Below, in pieces: positions 42,874 through 51,947 of a stretch of 52,414 bases of DNA (position 1 is the first letter of the stretch; each line of letters begins with the position of its first letter). The position numbers were made by a program, and so were the translations under genes. The DNA lies in the IMG/VR virus record IMGVR_UViG_3300046517_002069, positions 1 to 52,414 of that record. The stretch is one strand, 5' to 3'. The stretch comes from a virus. The notes under the pieces were generated by a model. The model was given only the letters and a program-made list of their open reading frames with translations, had not been told where the DNA came from and made no database searches.

Positions 42874-43674
42874 TTACTGGCTCCACTCCATGGTGAACGG
42901 GCTGCTTTGGCCAGGAGCGAATGCCGATATGTCGAACTCCGGCACCATGAAGTCATCCAACTTGGTTGCGATGCCGAATTTCGTCGCGCAGCAATTGGGG
43001 AATGTGACGTTCAATGCGCCGCCCAGGGGAGAGGGGATCTTAATATCCAGCTGAAAATAAGGAACCAACCCCATCAACGTATTCTGAGCGACCAGTTTGC
43101 GCGCGACAGTAGAGGTCGCGGTGTAGTTGTAATCGATGAATACGGTTTTGGCTACATCTGCAGCGGCGAACGTGTAGACGCCCCCAGTCAGCGAGTACTG
43201 CCCGGTCGTGGGGGCGCTGGCGACTCGATCATAGGGAAGGTTGTTTGAATCTCTCACGCCCAGATTGTAGCCATAGGTTCCGGAGTTCGGAATCTGAACG
43301 TGCGTGGTATCGGCCGCCGTGGCAGAGACAGTGACTGTAAACGGCGTGGTGGGGATGGCGATTCCAGTCGTATCAAACACCTGCTCATACATGGCTGCGG
43401 ATAGTGTCTGGCCGAAATAGATGGCATTCCACAAACGGCCATGCAACTGCGCATTCTTTATCTTGATTGCGAGCTTTTGCTTCCCGCGGGCGACTGCCAA
43501 TGCAAAGGAATTCGAGCCGTACAATTCCTTCACGTCCGCCGAACCATCAATGGAAATATCCTGTATTCCCGCGATGAGGATCGGCGTTGGATTGGTAACC
43601 GTGTTGCCCTGTGAGTCGGTTTGCTGGGTCACCCATGCGGTGCCGGCGCCGAATGGATAAAGCGGATTGGCCAT
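42874..43674 (-). CDS. Major tail tube protein, 266 aa
   Basis: Product MANPLYPFGAGTAWVTQQTD... Its place before the chaperone pair and its beta-rich, Thr/Ser/Ala-rich text (PTPILIAGIQDISIDGSADV, KELYGSNSFALAVARGKQKL, YTFAAADVAKTVFIDYNYTA) are as expected for a tube protein of the phage-tail-tube superfamily, repeated in hexamer rings. The gene follows a strong intrinsic terminator by 13 bases; GGAG lies between the U-tract and the ATG. Confidence 0.78.
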   Translation of the reverse strand: MANPLYPFGAGTAWVTQQTDSQGNTVTNPTPILIAGIQDISIDGSADVKELYGSNSFALAVARGKQKLAIKIKNAQLHGRLWNAIYFGQTLSAAMYEQVFDTTGIAIPTTPFTVTVSATAADTTHVQIPNSGTYGYNLGVRDSNNLPYDRVASAPTTGQYSLTGGVYTFAAADVAKTVFIDYNYTATSTVARKLVAQNTLMGLVPYFQLDIKIPSPLGGALNVTFPNCCATKFGIATKLDDFMVPEFDISAFAPGQSSPFTMEWSQ

Positions 43675-43686
43675 TGAAGCATCTCC

Positions 43687-43714
43687 AAAAAAGAAGCCCC
43701 GCGAGAAGCGGGGC
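43687..43714 (-). terminator. Intrinsic terminator between head and tail genes
   Basis: Minus strand: stem GCCCCGC with loop TTCTC and GCGGGGC (43714-43696), then CTTC and six T (43692-43687). This is a canonical rho-independent terminator pointing along the late operon, just ahead of the tube gene. No equally good promoter is visible after it, so late transcription must partly read through or be antiterminated. Confidence 0.82.
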
Positions 43715-43746
43715 CAGGGGGAGGAGTGGCGATACGAAGAAAATGG

Positions 43747-44172
43747 TTACTGCGCCGTCACGAGATTCGACGCGAGTGTTTGATAGAGGATGTCGAAACG
43801 GATTTCGGCTACGCCAGCCGTCAAATCGGCCTCGGCGAATGACCAGCGCGTACTCTGCTCAATGATCTGCGCGCATTTGCCGCCGAGCGTGGGGTCACCC
43901 ACTAGCAATGCTGTGATCTGCTCGATATAGGGATCAGCAACCTGATCAGGAACATCGCCGCGCGTGAGGACCGAGACAATGACGGTGAGACCGCGAAGGA
44001 CGAGTGCCGGGCTCTGAGTACGCTTGGTCACCCGCTCTTCCTCGGGCTCCAGCAGAATTGCATTGCCCTCGCTACGAGCCAAAGCCGCTTGGCGCGAACG
44101 GAAGAAAACGGCATTGGGCACGGTGGCGAGCAACGCCCCAATCGCCGTCATGAGGGTCTCGCGCGCGCTCAT
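43747..44172 (-). CDS. Tail terminator / minor tail protein (U-like), 141 aa
   Basis: Product MSARETLMTAIGALLATVPN... FRSRQAALARSEGNAILLEP, then VIVSVLTRGDVPDQVADPYI and a beta end (TAGVAEIRFDILYQTL) follow the plan of tail-terminator proteins. The gene precedes the tube gene, as lambda U precedes V. It would cap the growing tail and dock to the head. ATGA overlap with the gene before. Confidence 0.7.
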   Translation of the reverse strand: MSARETLMTAIGALLATVPNAVFFRSRQAALARSEGNAILLEPEEERVTKRTQSPALVLRGLTVIVSVLTRGDVPDQVADPYIEQITALLVGDPTLGGKCAQIIEQSTRWSFAEADLTAGVAEIRFDILYQTLASNLVTAQ

Positions 44173-44519
44173 ATGCGCTGCAACTTCGCCTGCACGAACA
44201 GCCCATCTTCAATCCGGCTGGGCGAGCCCATCACGCGAAACCGGGCTGACTCGGGCGCTGCGCCGGCGCCGGTAAATTCCAGCCGAGTACCGGTGCTATC
44301 GAACTTCCATCCCGGTTCGATGCCGACCAACACGATGTCGTTGTTGGCAAGCCCCACCAGATCCGCGCGCGGATACTCAATGACATACTGAGTGGACTGC
44401 GCGCGGCCCGAGAGGACGTCCGTGTCCGGCTGATCGAACAGCGCCCAAGTGGTCTGGGCGCCAAAGATGACGGGCGAACCGAAATCGCGCAGGAACGCCC
44501 CGGCATCTTCGGCAAACAT
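44169..44519 (-). CDS. Head-tail joining protein, 116 aa
   Basis: Product MFAEDAGAFLRDFGSPVIFG... then YVIEYPRADLVGLANNDIVL and LEFTGAGAAPESARFRVMGS. This is the shape of the FII-type attachment proteins: a short helix followed by a beta barrel built around an AxLxGL-x-DxV strand. Location between decoration and tail-terminator genes agrees. It should bind the portal/connector end. Confidence 0.66.
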   Translation of the reverse strand: MFAEDAGAFLRDFGSPVIFGAQTTWALFDQPDTDVLSGRAQSTQYVIEYPRADLVGLANNDIVLVGIEPGWKFDSTGTRLEFTGAGAAPESARFRVMGSPSRIEDGLFVQAKLQRI

Positions 44520-44523
44520 GGGA

Positions 44524-44904
44524 TCAAACGATCTTCAGTTTGCCCGCGGCAGTCACGGCGAGCACCGTGGGTCCGGTCGCAATGGTGCCGACATAACCCA
44601 GGAAGCCGCCCACGACTTTCTTGGGGTCCACAACGACCTTGGAAGATTGGTTCGTCGTGTTGACCGGGAACGTGTAGCCCGTGATGTCCGCCGCACCGGT
44701 GCCGTTCGCATCGGAAGCGGACTGCAGTTTCCCCGCGATGGTGCCCGTGATGGCGCCCAGCACCTGGGTGACCAGGATCTCACCGTCGTACGCGCGAACA
44801 TCCAGCCACTTCGCGCTACCGCTGGTGGCCGCGGCCGTGTTGGCAGCCGATACCGGATCCAGAATGCTGGTGGTAGTGGCCGCAGAAGCTTGATTCAGAA
44901 GCAT
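44524..44904 (-). CDS. Probable capsid decoration or structural protein, 126 aa
   Basis: AAGGAG lies before the ATG. The product (MLLNQASAATTTSILDPVSA...) is rich in Ala, Thr and Gly, beta-like (AKWLDVRAYDGEILVTQVLG, SSKVVVDPKKVVGGFLGYVG) and free of Cys. Such a small, probably abundant protein just after the capsid gene is most likely a head-decoration or stabilising protein, but no family signature is seen. Confidence 0.56.
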   Translation of the reverse strand: MLLNQASAATTTSILDPVSAANTAAATSGSAKWLDVRAYDGEILVTQVLGAITGTIAGKLQSASDANGTGAADITGYTFPVNTTNQSSKVVVDPKKVVGGFLGYVGTIATGPTVLAVTAAGKLKIV

Positions 44905-44907
44905 GAC

Positions 44908-45147
44908 TCATTTCTCCTTAGAACCGGACTTGGCCGGCGCTGATTTGGGTGTCTCGTCCTTGGGCGGCTCGGGTTTAACCGGCTCAGCCACGACGGGATC
45001 AGGTTTGGGCGGCTCGTCCGGCACGCGCTCGACTGCGCCAATGCCGACGAGGTAGGTGACCAGGGCGGGTTCCAGGTCCTCGATGTCGCCAGCCTTCAGA
45101 TGCTGGCCGACACCGATGCAAACGCCCCGCAGTGCCTTGACCTTCAC
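44908..45147 (-). CDS. Small Pro/Lys-rich structural-region protein, 79 aa
   Basis: GTG start just after the capsid stop. Residues 1-42 (KALRGVCIGVGQHLKAGDIE, then LVTYLVGIGAVERV) resemble the short N-terminal domain of Mu-type head-region proteins. The remaining half is low in complexity, with Pro, Lys, Glu. It may bind the capsid surface through the folded part. Role uncertain. Confidence 0.6.
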   Translation of the reverse strand: MKVKALRGVCIGVGQHLKAGDIEDLEPALVTYLVGIGAVERVPDEPPKPDPVVAEPVKPEPPKDETPKSAPAKSGSKEK

Positions 45148-45151
45148 GGGA

Positions 45152-47089
45152 TCAGCTCAGATTCGTGCTGACCACGAACGCCTGCGGATAGCGGACCAGC
45201 ACGTCGACCATCCACATGGCGCGGATGCCGACCTGGGCCTGGTTGAAGCGCGTTCCGCCGTTGTCAGTGGACAGTTCCAGCACGCCCCACTCGCCGATCA
45301 CGACCTCATCCCAGGAGCCGAAGATCAGGTTGCCCGAGGCCAACTGCTCAGACGACATCGAGTTGAAGCCGACCAGCGTGCCGTTCAACATGTTGCCCTG
45401 CCAGACCGGTGTATCGGTGCTGGTGAAGCGCTGGACCTGCATCAGCCGTGCGGCGCCCGCCGTATTGGTCACCCAACCCGGATTTCCGCGGATGGCGTTC
45501 GCACCGCCCGCCGTGCTGACAAAGGCCAGCACCTTGGCATAGGTAGCGGTCGCGGCATCCTGGCCGCTGGTGATGCCGGTGGTGTTCTTGATACCCAGGG
45601 GCTGCGCACCGCCCGTGCCGTTGATGACCGCATAGTCAACGCCGTCGATCGCGACATCGCTTGCGAGATCCGCCATCACGAAGGCTTCGGCGGAGGGACT
45701 CGCCTGTGCCAGCAACTGCTCCGAAACATCCGTGATCGCGATGCAGGTCTTGGGCGTCATGGAAAGCTGGCCCAACGCCTGATCGGCCGCCGTGACGCTC
45801 GTACCTTCACCGGCCTGCCAGGTCACCGTAACCTTGCCGGTCTGGCGCGGAAACATGACGTTGCCCTGCAGTCCGCCCAGCACGCGCGCGCCCATGCTCA
45901 TTGCGACCGAGCGATTGCGCAGGATGTCGATGAAGCCCATGTTCTGGACATTCACCATGTAGCCGCCCTTCGCGCCCGGCTGGGTGGCCATGGCGCGTTG
46001 TGCCGCCTCCTCGCCCAAGGGACGCTGCAGCACCTCTCCGGGAATCAGGATGCTCGAGGTGAGTTCACGTCCGAGCTTCTTGCCGACCGCGCTCGAGCAT
46101 TCGAGCTCGTAGGCGGCTTCCTCGAGCAGTTTGGGCCGCTGGCCGCCGTAACGCAGCGCGCGGATGGCTTTGAAGAGGCTGAACCGCTGCGTGTCGCGAT
46201 TCGAGAGCCCGAGATTCGCGAGCGCCGTCGGGGTCTCGCGACCGCGCCGCTCCATGACCTCCAGAATCTGCGAGGCGACGCCCGCGCGCACGACCTTGCC
46301 GTCAACGCCGGTCTCATCGACCAGTTGCGTGCCATCCTCGATCCACTGCCGCTCGGCGCGGGCATCGATCTTGTTGGCCTTGCACAGGACCTGAATCGCG
46401 GCGCGGCGCTCGTTCTCCGCCTGAATGGCCGTGATTTTTCGCTCGGCGGCGCCCGCCGATGCTGTTGCTTCAGTCATCGTGATAACTCCAGTGTTTGAAT
46501 TGGCGGGATCCGCCGGGAGATCCGGGATCGCCCGGATTTCGGTGGCCGTTTCCGGCTCCGTAATGGAAGAGGCCCGCGTTGTGCGGGCCTCGGGGGATTC
46601 GGTTTCTGTGGTTTGGGGCGGGTCAACCGCCGCCGGTGGCAAGATGGCTTGCCGTCCTACGCCCACGGCGGGATCTGCCGGCACGGCGCAGAGGGTCGCC
46701 TCGTAAGGCTCCCAATCGGTGATGCGATAAGTCGGCTCGCCGTTCTTTTCGGAGTCCAACTGCATCTCATAGACGCGGTAACCGACCGACGTGTTGGTGA
46801 GAATGTCGTCATCGACATTCATTAGCGCATCATTCGCCATGGCGGTGCGCCCGAACCGGGCCACGCCGCGGCCGACGAGGTCTTTCCCGATGGTCGCGCT
46901 CGTCATCACGCCAATTTGCTGGCGCGTGTCATGATTCATTAGCAGCGGCGCGCGACCACTTTCCATGAAGCCCATTCTCACAGAACCGGGCGAATGATCC
47001 AGGATCTCGCCGCCAAACCAGCGCTGAACGACGGTGGCCTGCGAGGAGAAGGACAGCGCGCGGGTGCGATCATCCGTTTTATTCGCCAT
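45152..47089 (-). CDS. Fused prohead protease and HK97-fold major capsid, 645 aa
   Basis: I start at ATG 47089 (MANKTDDRTRALSFSSQATV) with GGGAG upstream, not at the longest frame. Residues 15-148 form an HK97-type prohead protease: His53 in LLMNHDTRQQIGV and Ser101 in TNTSVGYRVYE, then the ITDWEPYEATLCAVPADP strand. Residues 150-360 are linker and helical delta-like scaffold, and 370-645 an HK97-fold capsid (KGGYMVNVQNMGFIDILRNR; ALGQLSMTPKTCIAITDVSE; YAVINGTGGAQPLGIKNTTG). The protease should cut itself off the capsid during maturation. Confidence 0.87.
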   Translation of the reverse strand: MANKTDDRTRALSFSSQATVVQRWFGGEILDHSPGSVRMGFMESGRAPLLMNHDTRQQIGVMTSATIGKDLVGRGVARFGRTAMANDALMNVDDDILTNTSVGYRVYEMQLDSEKNGEPTYRITDWEPYEATLCAVPADPAVGVGRQAILPPAAVDPPQTTETESPEARTTRASSITEPETATEIRAIPDLPADPANSNTGVITMTEATASAGAAERKITAIQAENERRAAIQVLCKANKIDARAERQWIEDGTQLVDETGVDGKVVRAGVASQILEVMERRGRETPTALANLGLSNRDTQRFSLFKAIRALRYGGQRPKLLEEAAYELECSSAVGKKLGRELTSSILIPGEVLQRPLGEEAAQRAMATQPGAKGGYMVNVQNMGFIDILRNRSVAMSMGARVLGGLQGNVMFPRQTGKVTVTWQAGEGTSVTAADQALGQLSMTPKTCIAITDVSEQLLAQASPSAEAFVMADLASDVAIDGVDYAVINGTGGAQPLGIKNTTGITSGQDAATATYAKVLAFVSTAGGANAIRGNPGWVTNTAGAARLMQVQRFTSTDTPVWQGNMLNGTLVGFNSMSSEQLASGNLIFGSWDEVVIGEWGVLELSTDNGGTRFNQAQVGIRAMWMVDVLVRYPQAFVVSTNLS

Positions 47090-47288
47090 GCGACTGCTCC
47101 CGCGTGAACTGCCCATCGATGGTGTGCAGGCAACAGTCGCGTTTCTGGAATTCGGCGCCGTGCTTGTCGCGGAAGGCTTTGGCCTGCGCCTCATCGACAT
47201 TGCCGATCGCCAGCGTGCGGCCGTTGGGGAACGTCAGCACAGCGCGGCGCTTGCCGGCGTCATACGCCAGCTCAATTTCTTTGGACAT
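47079..47288 (-). CDS. Small head-region protein, 69 aa
   Basis: Product MSKEIELAYDAGKRRAVLTF... It begins with beta strands (LTFPNGRTLAIGNVDE), then a helix (AQAKAFRDKHGAEFQKRD). AGAGG lies before the ATG. It overlaps the capsid fusion gene by 11 bases. Small genes at this place occur between portal and protease in many siphoviruses; role unknown. Confidence 0.66.
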   Translation of the reverse strand: MSKEIELAYDAGKRRAVLTFPNGRTLAIGNVDEAQAKAFRDKHGAEFQKRDCCLHTIDGQFTREQSHGE

Positions 47289-47298
47289 GGGAGTGCCT

Positions 47299-47550
47299 CT
47301 ATTTGAATTCGACGAATTCAGCGCGATCGCAGCCGCAATCCAGACGAACGCTACGATAGATCGCGCTTACGTCGGGAATAACTTCGCCGCGTGGGACGGG
47401 CGCAAATTGCCCAGATCTGATGGCCAGATCGATGGCGCCCAGTCTCAAGTCCGTGTTTGTACCGATGATTTCAACATCGTCCGGCAATTTGAGGGCCTGC
47501 CGCAATAACTCTGTACTGACCCTCAGAATGCGAGTCCCGCTGTCTGACAT
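47299..47550 (-). CDS. Hypothetical head-region protein, 83 aa
   Basis: Product MSDSGTRILRVSTELLRQAL... with LPDDVEIIGTNTDLRLGAID, then a CGCDRAEFVEF end. An alpha/beta appearance. It starts 2 bases after the portal stop. No family is recognised; not clearly a virion part. Confidence 0.6.
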   Translation of the reverse strand: MSDSGTRILRVSTELLRQALKLPDDVEIIGTNTDLRLGAIDLAIRSGQFAPVPRGEVIPDVSAIYRSVRLDCGCDRAEFVEFK

Positions 47551-47552
47551 GA

Positions 47553-49268
47553 CTACCCTTTTCGGAATCGAAGTATTCGAGCGACACGGCGCAACCCGCG
47601 TTCCTCGTCGTCTTCCGCGCCCGCAGGCTCGGTATCGTCCACGGGAGGCGTTTCGGTGGTTTCCGACTCGACCGGCGCGGCGACAGGTTTGCCATCGGGA
47701 CCTACGGGCTGCTGAGCCGCCACAACGCTGCCATTGGGGCCAACAATCATCTGACCGCGCGTCTCGGCGGGCACATACACTTCCGGCGAGGTATCGAACG
47801 CCAGATCCAACTCGTCCATATATTCCAGCTCATCGTGGCGGGTGCGCATGATGTCTTCCAGATCATCCCCGCCGCTCGTCTGGGCGATGACCGCGCCCAC
47901 GGTCGTGAAGCCAGCCTTGACCGCTTCCTTGTAGGCCGCGACTTCCTTGGTCGGATCGATCCAGCTCCAGCCGCGCGGGCGGAAGATGGCGGCTTCGTAC
48001 TTATCGCGATTGAGCACGTACTGGGCGATATCGATCTCAGGGATGGCCTGAGCGAGCACCGCCGCCTGCATCCATTCCTCATGCATCCGGCAGCGAAACG
48101 AGCGGATGAACCACTGCTGCAATGTCTTCCAGACATCCCGGTCATCGAGCAGCGCCAAGCGCGTCGAACTGTAGTTGCTCTGTGAATAGTCGCGCGAGAT
48201 CGACTCGTAACTAACCCCGGCGCCGGCCGCCACTTCGCGCAGCATGAAGCGCATGAAGGGTTCCAGCGCCGAGTTCGGACGATTGGGCGAGACGAACTTC
48301 AATGTCTCACCGGGCGCAAGACGCTCCACGGTGCCCGGCTGCAGCGGGATATCGAAAGAGCCGTCGTCCTGCTTTTCGCCCAGCGCATCCGGGCCATCGG
48401 GCGTCTCGATCGTGGCCAGATAGTTCGCGCCGCCGCGGGCCGCGATGATCTCCGCCTCGCTGTAGCCGTTCATGTCGCCCAACTTGCCCGCGACCGCATG
48501 CAGCCAGGGCTCGCCGCGCGTCTGCGGCCACCGATCGATTACCCGCAGATGGAACATGTCCTCGGCCGGGATGCGTCGGATGAACTCGTTGGTGCCGGCG
48601 GTCGTGCGCGGGTCACCGGGATGCAGGTCGCGCACGTAATAGGCGACGGGGCGGCCGAATTTGTCGTGCTCGATGCCCATGCGGATCGTGTTGCCGGGGT
48701 CCGCCGGCCCCATGGTCGGCTGCGTGAAGCCGTCGAGCACCCGCTCGGCCTCGATGATCTCCAGCGCAATTGGTACTTTGGACTTGCCGAAGGCGCTTCG
48801 GTGGATTCGCAGGAAGATCTCGCCGGCTTCAAAGACCTGGCCTACCGCCAGGCGTTCCAAGTCGTGAAAGTGCACCTCGCCGCCGGTGTGGCAATTCTCG
48901 CCGCAGCACCAGTCTTCCCAGGCTTCCTCGACCGCATCGTTCTGGCGGGTGGCCAGTGTGCCGCGGACGGTCTGAATGAAGCTCTGCAGCCGGATGCCGG
49001 TACCGATCACGTTGTTCTGGATGATACGGCGCGCGTTCTTGGCAAAGGCGGCATCGCGCACCAACTGGCGCGACTTCGCTCGCAGGCCGAGCAGGCTTGA
49101 GATGAGCTCCGCATCGGCCGAGGTGTTGGGGCTCGCAAAGCCACTGCGCGCCATCGTCGGGCGTGCGTTCGCGTACATCCGGGAAAAGGCGGCAGGAGCA
49201 ACACGACGCGCAGCCGGGGGCTCACCGCGCAACCGCGCGATGCCCTTGATCACTTCCTCGACGTTCAT
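47553..49268 (-). CDS. Portal protein, lambda B family, 571 aa
   Basis: The order terminase, connector, portal, protease/capsid and the sequence fit the lambda portal family: RDAAFAKNARRIIQNNVIGT near 75-95, the conserved AWEDWCCGEN segment, RIHRSAFGKSKVPIALEIIE, RRIPAEDMFHLRVIDRWPQT, and the clip/stem region with FMRFMLREVAAGAGVSYESI and SNYSSTRLALLDDRDVWKT. Twelve copies would form the DNA gate and head-tail vertex. Its C-terminus is acidic and then basic. It overlaps the previous gene by 4 bases. Confidence 0.88.
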   Translation of the reverse strand: MNVEEVIKGIARLRGEPPAARRVAPAAFSRMYANARPTMARSGFASPNTSADAELISSLLGLRAKSRQLVRDAAFAKNARRIIQNNVIGTGIRLQSFIQTVRGTLATRQNDAVEEAWEDWCCGENCHTGGEVHFHDLERLAVGQVFEAGEIFLRIHRSAFGKSKVPIALEIIEAERVLDGFTQPTMGPADPGNTIRMGIEHDKFGRPVAYYVRDLHPGDPRTTAGTNEFIRRIPAEDMFHLRVIDRWPQTRGEPWLHAVAGKLGDMNGYSEAEIIAARGGANYLATIETPDGPDALGEKQDDGSFDIPLQPGTVERLAPGETLKFVSPNRPNSALEPFMRFMLREVAAGAGVSYESISRDYSQSNYSSTRLALLDDRDVWKTLQQWFIRSFRCRMHEEWMQAAVLAQAIPEIDIAQYVLNRDKYEAAIFRPRGWSWIDPTKEVAAYKEAVKAGFTTVGAVIAQTSGGDDLEDIMRTRHDELEYMDELDLAFDTSPEVYVPAETRGQMIVGPNGSVVAAQQPVGPDGKPVAAPVESETTETPPVDDTEPAGAEDDEERGLRRVARILRFRKG

Positions 49269-49834
49269 CGGATGCGGTCAAACCGGATATGCAGGCGGCG
49301 GCTCTTTCCACCATCGATGGCCGACTGCTCGCTTGCAACCTGGGCGCTCCAGTAGTCCACCTGCTCGCGAATCTGGTGCAGATCCTGAAACATCATTTCG
49401 CGGTTGTTGATGTGATACATCTTGATGGCGCCGCCCGTGGACGTGAAGGTTGAATAGGCGGTCCTCGCTTGAGCCAACGCGATTTGTGCAACCGTCCGGC
49501 CGTCGTACCCCACGGTTGCGAGCGCCAGATCGGGCTTTACGAGCAACTCACCTTCCGCAGCCGTGAGGCGAACGCCCGTCGCAAAAGTCTGCATCTGCCA
49601 CCAGTAGGTGCCGGGCGTGAGTGCGGCGCTCTGCAGCGTGGTGATGGCCGTCACCCAATCCAACCCGCTCGCCGTGGCAGTTAGCGTCAGGGGCGCGGAC
49701 GGCCCCGAAATCGTGTACTTCAGCGTCGAGTTGCCGCTGTTGTACGTATTGCCATTCGCATCCGCGAAAGCCGAGTCTGTCCAGGTGGCGGAATCGCCCT
49801 GCAGAATCTGTGGCGGAATGCGCGAAATCACCAT
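49265..49834 (-). CDS. Head-tail connector candidate with Ig-like N-domain, 189 aa
   Basis: Residues 1-105 look like an immunoglobulin-type beta domain (GDSATWTDSAFADANGN, STLKYTISGPSAPLTLTATA, LTPGTYWWQMQTF). Residues 105-189 are helical (GRTVAQIALAQARTAYSTFT, then NREMMFQDLHQIREQVDYWS) and basic at the end. The position between large terminase and portal is that of lambda W, so the helical half is probably W-like. The Ig part is then an extra surface module. The 64 bases between this gene and the large terminase gene hold nothing clear. Confidence 0.62.
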   Translation of the reverse strand: MVISRIPPQILQGDSATWTDSAFADANGNTYNSGNSTLKYTISGPSAPLTLTATASGLDWVTAITTLQSAALTPGTYWWQMQTFATGVRLTAAEGELLVKPDLALATVGYDGRTVAQIALAQARTAYSTFTSTGGAIKMYHINNREMMFQDLHQIREQVDYWSAQVASEQSAIDGGKSRRLHIRFDRIR

Positions 49835-49898
49835 GGATGCGTTGATCTCCGTTCAAGTTGCGTTCAAACGTGGGCGTACTGCGTCGAAATCTGTGTGA

Positions 49899-51947
49899 TC
49901 ACCACTGAGTGGTCCAGTTTCGGCCCGGCAGCCGTTGACGAAGCTTCGGCGTGGCCGCGGGTGGGCGTTGCGCGGGCGGGGTAATAGGTCCCTCAGCCGT
50001 CACGGACTCCGCTACGGGCTGGCCGTTCGTCCGCGCCGCAGCCTTGACGCGCCGGTGAAAACCGAGCGACTGCGCCATCGCGACATTGATCGCTTCGCAG
50101 TCGAGGAAATGGTTCTCGGCGCGGATTTTTACCCAGGTCGCAAGCCCTGACGGCTTCGGCACGCGCGCTTCGGCAGTCAACTGCATGCAGTAGTCATCCG
50201 TCACATCGGACGGCACCCAGAAGCGGCGTGGCTGCTCGGGCGCCACAATCAAGGCGCTCTGCACCCAACTCTTGAAGTAGTCGCTGTCGATGTGCCACAA
50301 CTGCAGTCCCTGCTTATGCACCTGGCCGCGGAACGTCACATCGATCAGTGAGGGCTGTAGCGGCTTGGTCAGCCGGTCGCGGCCCTTGGTCGGTAGTGCC
50401 CGGCGATGCTGCAGACAGAAGTCATAAATCAGGTTGTCCGGCCGGCGCCACTTGTCGCCCGGGCGATAACCCGAATCGATACCCATGCGGCGAATCCGTA
50501 GCCCCTTCACGCCCTCCGCTGCGCCATATTCACGCTCGAGCAACTGCTCGAGCTCCATCCAGGCCTGCGGCTCGGACGTGTCGCCCCACAGATCGCCGTA
50601 GTCCACGAGCCACGACTCCATGCCGTAGCCCCAGCCGCGCACCGCGTACACCAGGCGGCTCTTCTGCACGTCCACGCCGCAGGTCAAGGCTTTGATGCCG
50701 GCCGGAATCTGGCCCTGTGCGTAGGCTCCAGCGCAGGCTCGGACGGCCGTCGCCGGGGGCGCATCCCCGCGGAAGGCATAGAGTTCGCCGAACCCCGTGT
50801 TGATGACGACGCGGATGCGCTCCTGGTCGCCACTGTTCAGCGCGCGCAAGTAATCGGCCGCCCGGTCGCCAAAGCTCTTCCAGGGCGACAGCAGGCCCGA
50901 TATCCAGAAGCTGGCCGTATCCGAGTCCGGCGGCTCGCCGACGACCAGCCCGCCCACCACCTTCTGCCCGGGCGCGAGATAGCGGCCCGCCGCATTCATG
51001 GCGATTTTCTGCGCGTCCTCGATGTGACTGCCGCAGCTCGGGCAGATCAGCCGCGCCGCCTTCTTCGCGACCTTGGCCGAGCAGCTCTTACCCGTGGCAT
51101 CATCCTTGGGCCACCACAGATGCCGCAGCCGGGGCACGAAGTAGTCCACGCAGTGCGGACACGGCACGGCCCATTCGTGGCGCGTACCCTCCTGCCACAG
51201 TCGCCAGATGGGGCTGAGCACATCTTTCGATTCGGCCACCTTCCAGTGCTCTATTCCGGTTTCCGGGTGACGCTCCACGTCAACGTTGCCCTCGGTCGGG
51301 GTCGAGGTCGCTATTGCCCGGCCGCGTGCGTAGTTCGAGTTGCGCGCCTCGGCCAGAGTGAGCGCATCGCCCTCGCCCGGGATCGGCTCCATACGATCGA
51401 ACTCGTCGACCAGCACGATCTCGGCCGTTTGGGACGCGAGCTCTGTGGCCGAGCCTGCCCAGGCGAGCCGTAAACTCACGCCGGCCACGGTCTTGGCGAG
51501 ACCCTGTGATTTCCTCGAGCGGTCCGTCTTGGCCCACAGGGACGGCGCCGACTTCAGCATCGCGGTCAATTGCGGGTTGATAACCGTGCTGACGTTGTTC
51601 TTCGTCGGGCCCACATACAGCACGGGCCCCGGCGAATCATCGAGCTTGTGGCCGATGATATTGAGCAGGCCGCCGGTCTTGCCCATCTGCGAGCCGCAGA
51701 CGATCGATGCGCGTCGATACTCCTCGAGCGCCCGATAGATCGGCGGCATGTAGGGCGTGCGCGAACTCCTCCACGGCCCCGGCTCAGGCGTCCCGATCGG
51801 GAGCACCCGGCAGGCATCAGCCCACTGTGCGGCTGTTCTGTCGGGGGGCGGGCGTGCTATCGCGGCTCCCGACTGGCAAATCCCCCTTAACGCCAGCGAG
51901 AGCTTCAAGTCGCTCGGCAAACTGCCCCCGTAATGCGCGGCATTCAT
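49899..51947 (-). CDS. Terminase large subunit, lambda gpA type, 682 aa
   Basis: ATPase motor: Walker A GSQMGKT (85-91), Walker B IVLVDEFDRM (177-186), and a coupling SATSTP-like AIATSTPTEG (211-220). Two Cys pairs, CPHC (263-266) and CPSC (302-305), suggest a zinc site. The nuclease domain starts with CGVDVQKSRL (Asp426), then DYGDLWGD and MGIDSGYRP. Such gpA-type enzymes cut concatemers, usually at cos ends, and drive DNA into the head. The start overlaps the small subunit by 131 bases; a TTG at 51908 is a weaker alternative. Confidence 0.88.
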   Translation of the reverse strand: MNAAHYGGSLPSDLKLSLALRGICQSGAAIARPPPDRTAAQWADACRVLPIGTPEPGPWRSSRTPYMPPIYRALEEYRRASIVCGSQMGKTGGLLNIIGHKLDDSPGPVLYVGPTKNNVSTVINPQLTAMLKSAPSLWAKTDRSRKSQGLAKTVAGVSLRLAWAGSATELASQTAEIVLVDEFDRMEPIPGEGDALTLAEARNSNYARGRAIATSTPTEGNVDVERHPETGIEHWKVAESKDVLSPIWRLWQEGTRHEWAVPCPHCVDYFVPRLRHLWWPKDDATGKSCSAKVAKKAARLICPSCGSHIEDAQKIAMNAAGRYLAPGQKVVGGLVVGEPPDSDTASFWISGLLSPWKSFGDRAADYLRALNSGDQERIRVVINTGFGELYAFRGDAPPATAVRACAGAYAQGQIPAGIKALTCGVDVQKSRLVYAVRGWGYGMESWLVDYGDLWGDTSEPQAWMELEQLLEREYGAAEGVKGLRIRRMGIDSGYRPGDKWRRPDNLIYDFCLQHRRALPTKGRDRLTKPLQPSLIDVTFRGQVHKQGLQLWHIDSDYFKSWVQSALIVAPEQPRRFWVPSDVTDDYCMQLTAEARVPKPSGLATWVKIRAENHFLDCEAINVAMAQSLGFHRRVKAAARTNGQPVAESVTAEGPITPPAQRPPAATPKLRQRLPGRNWTTQW

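Noticed and set aside
45056-46498. 480-codon frame on the plus strand
   Set aside because: Opposite the capsid fusion gene; Arg/His/Ala-rich text with no recognisable domain.
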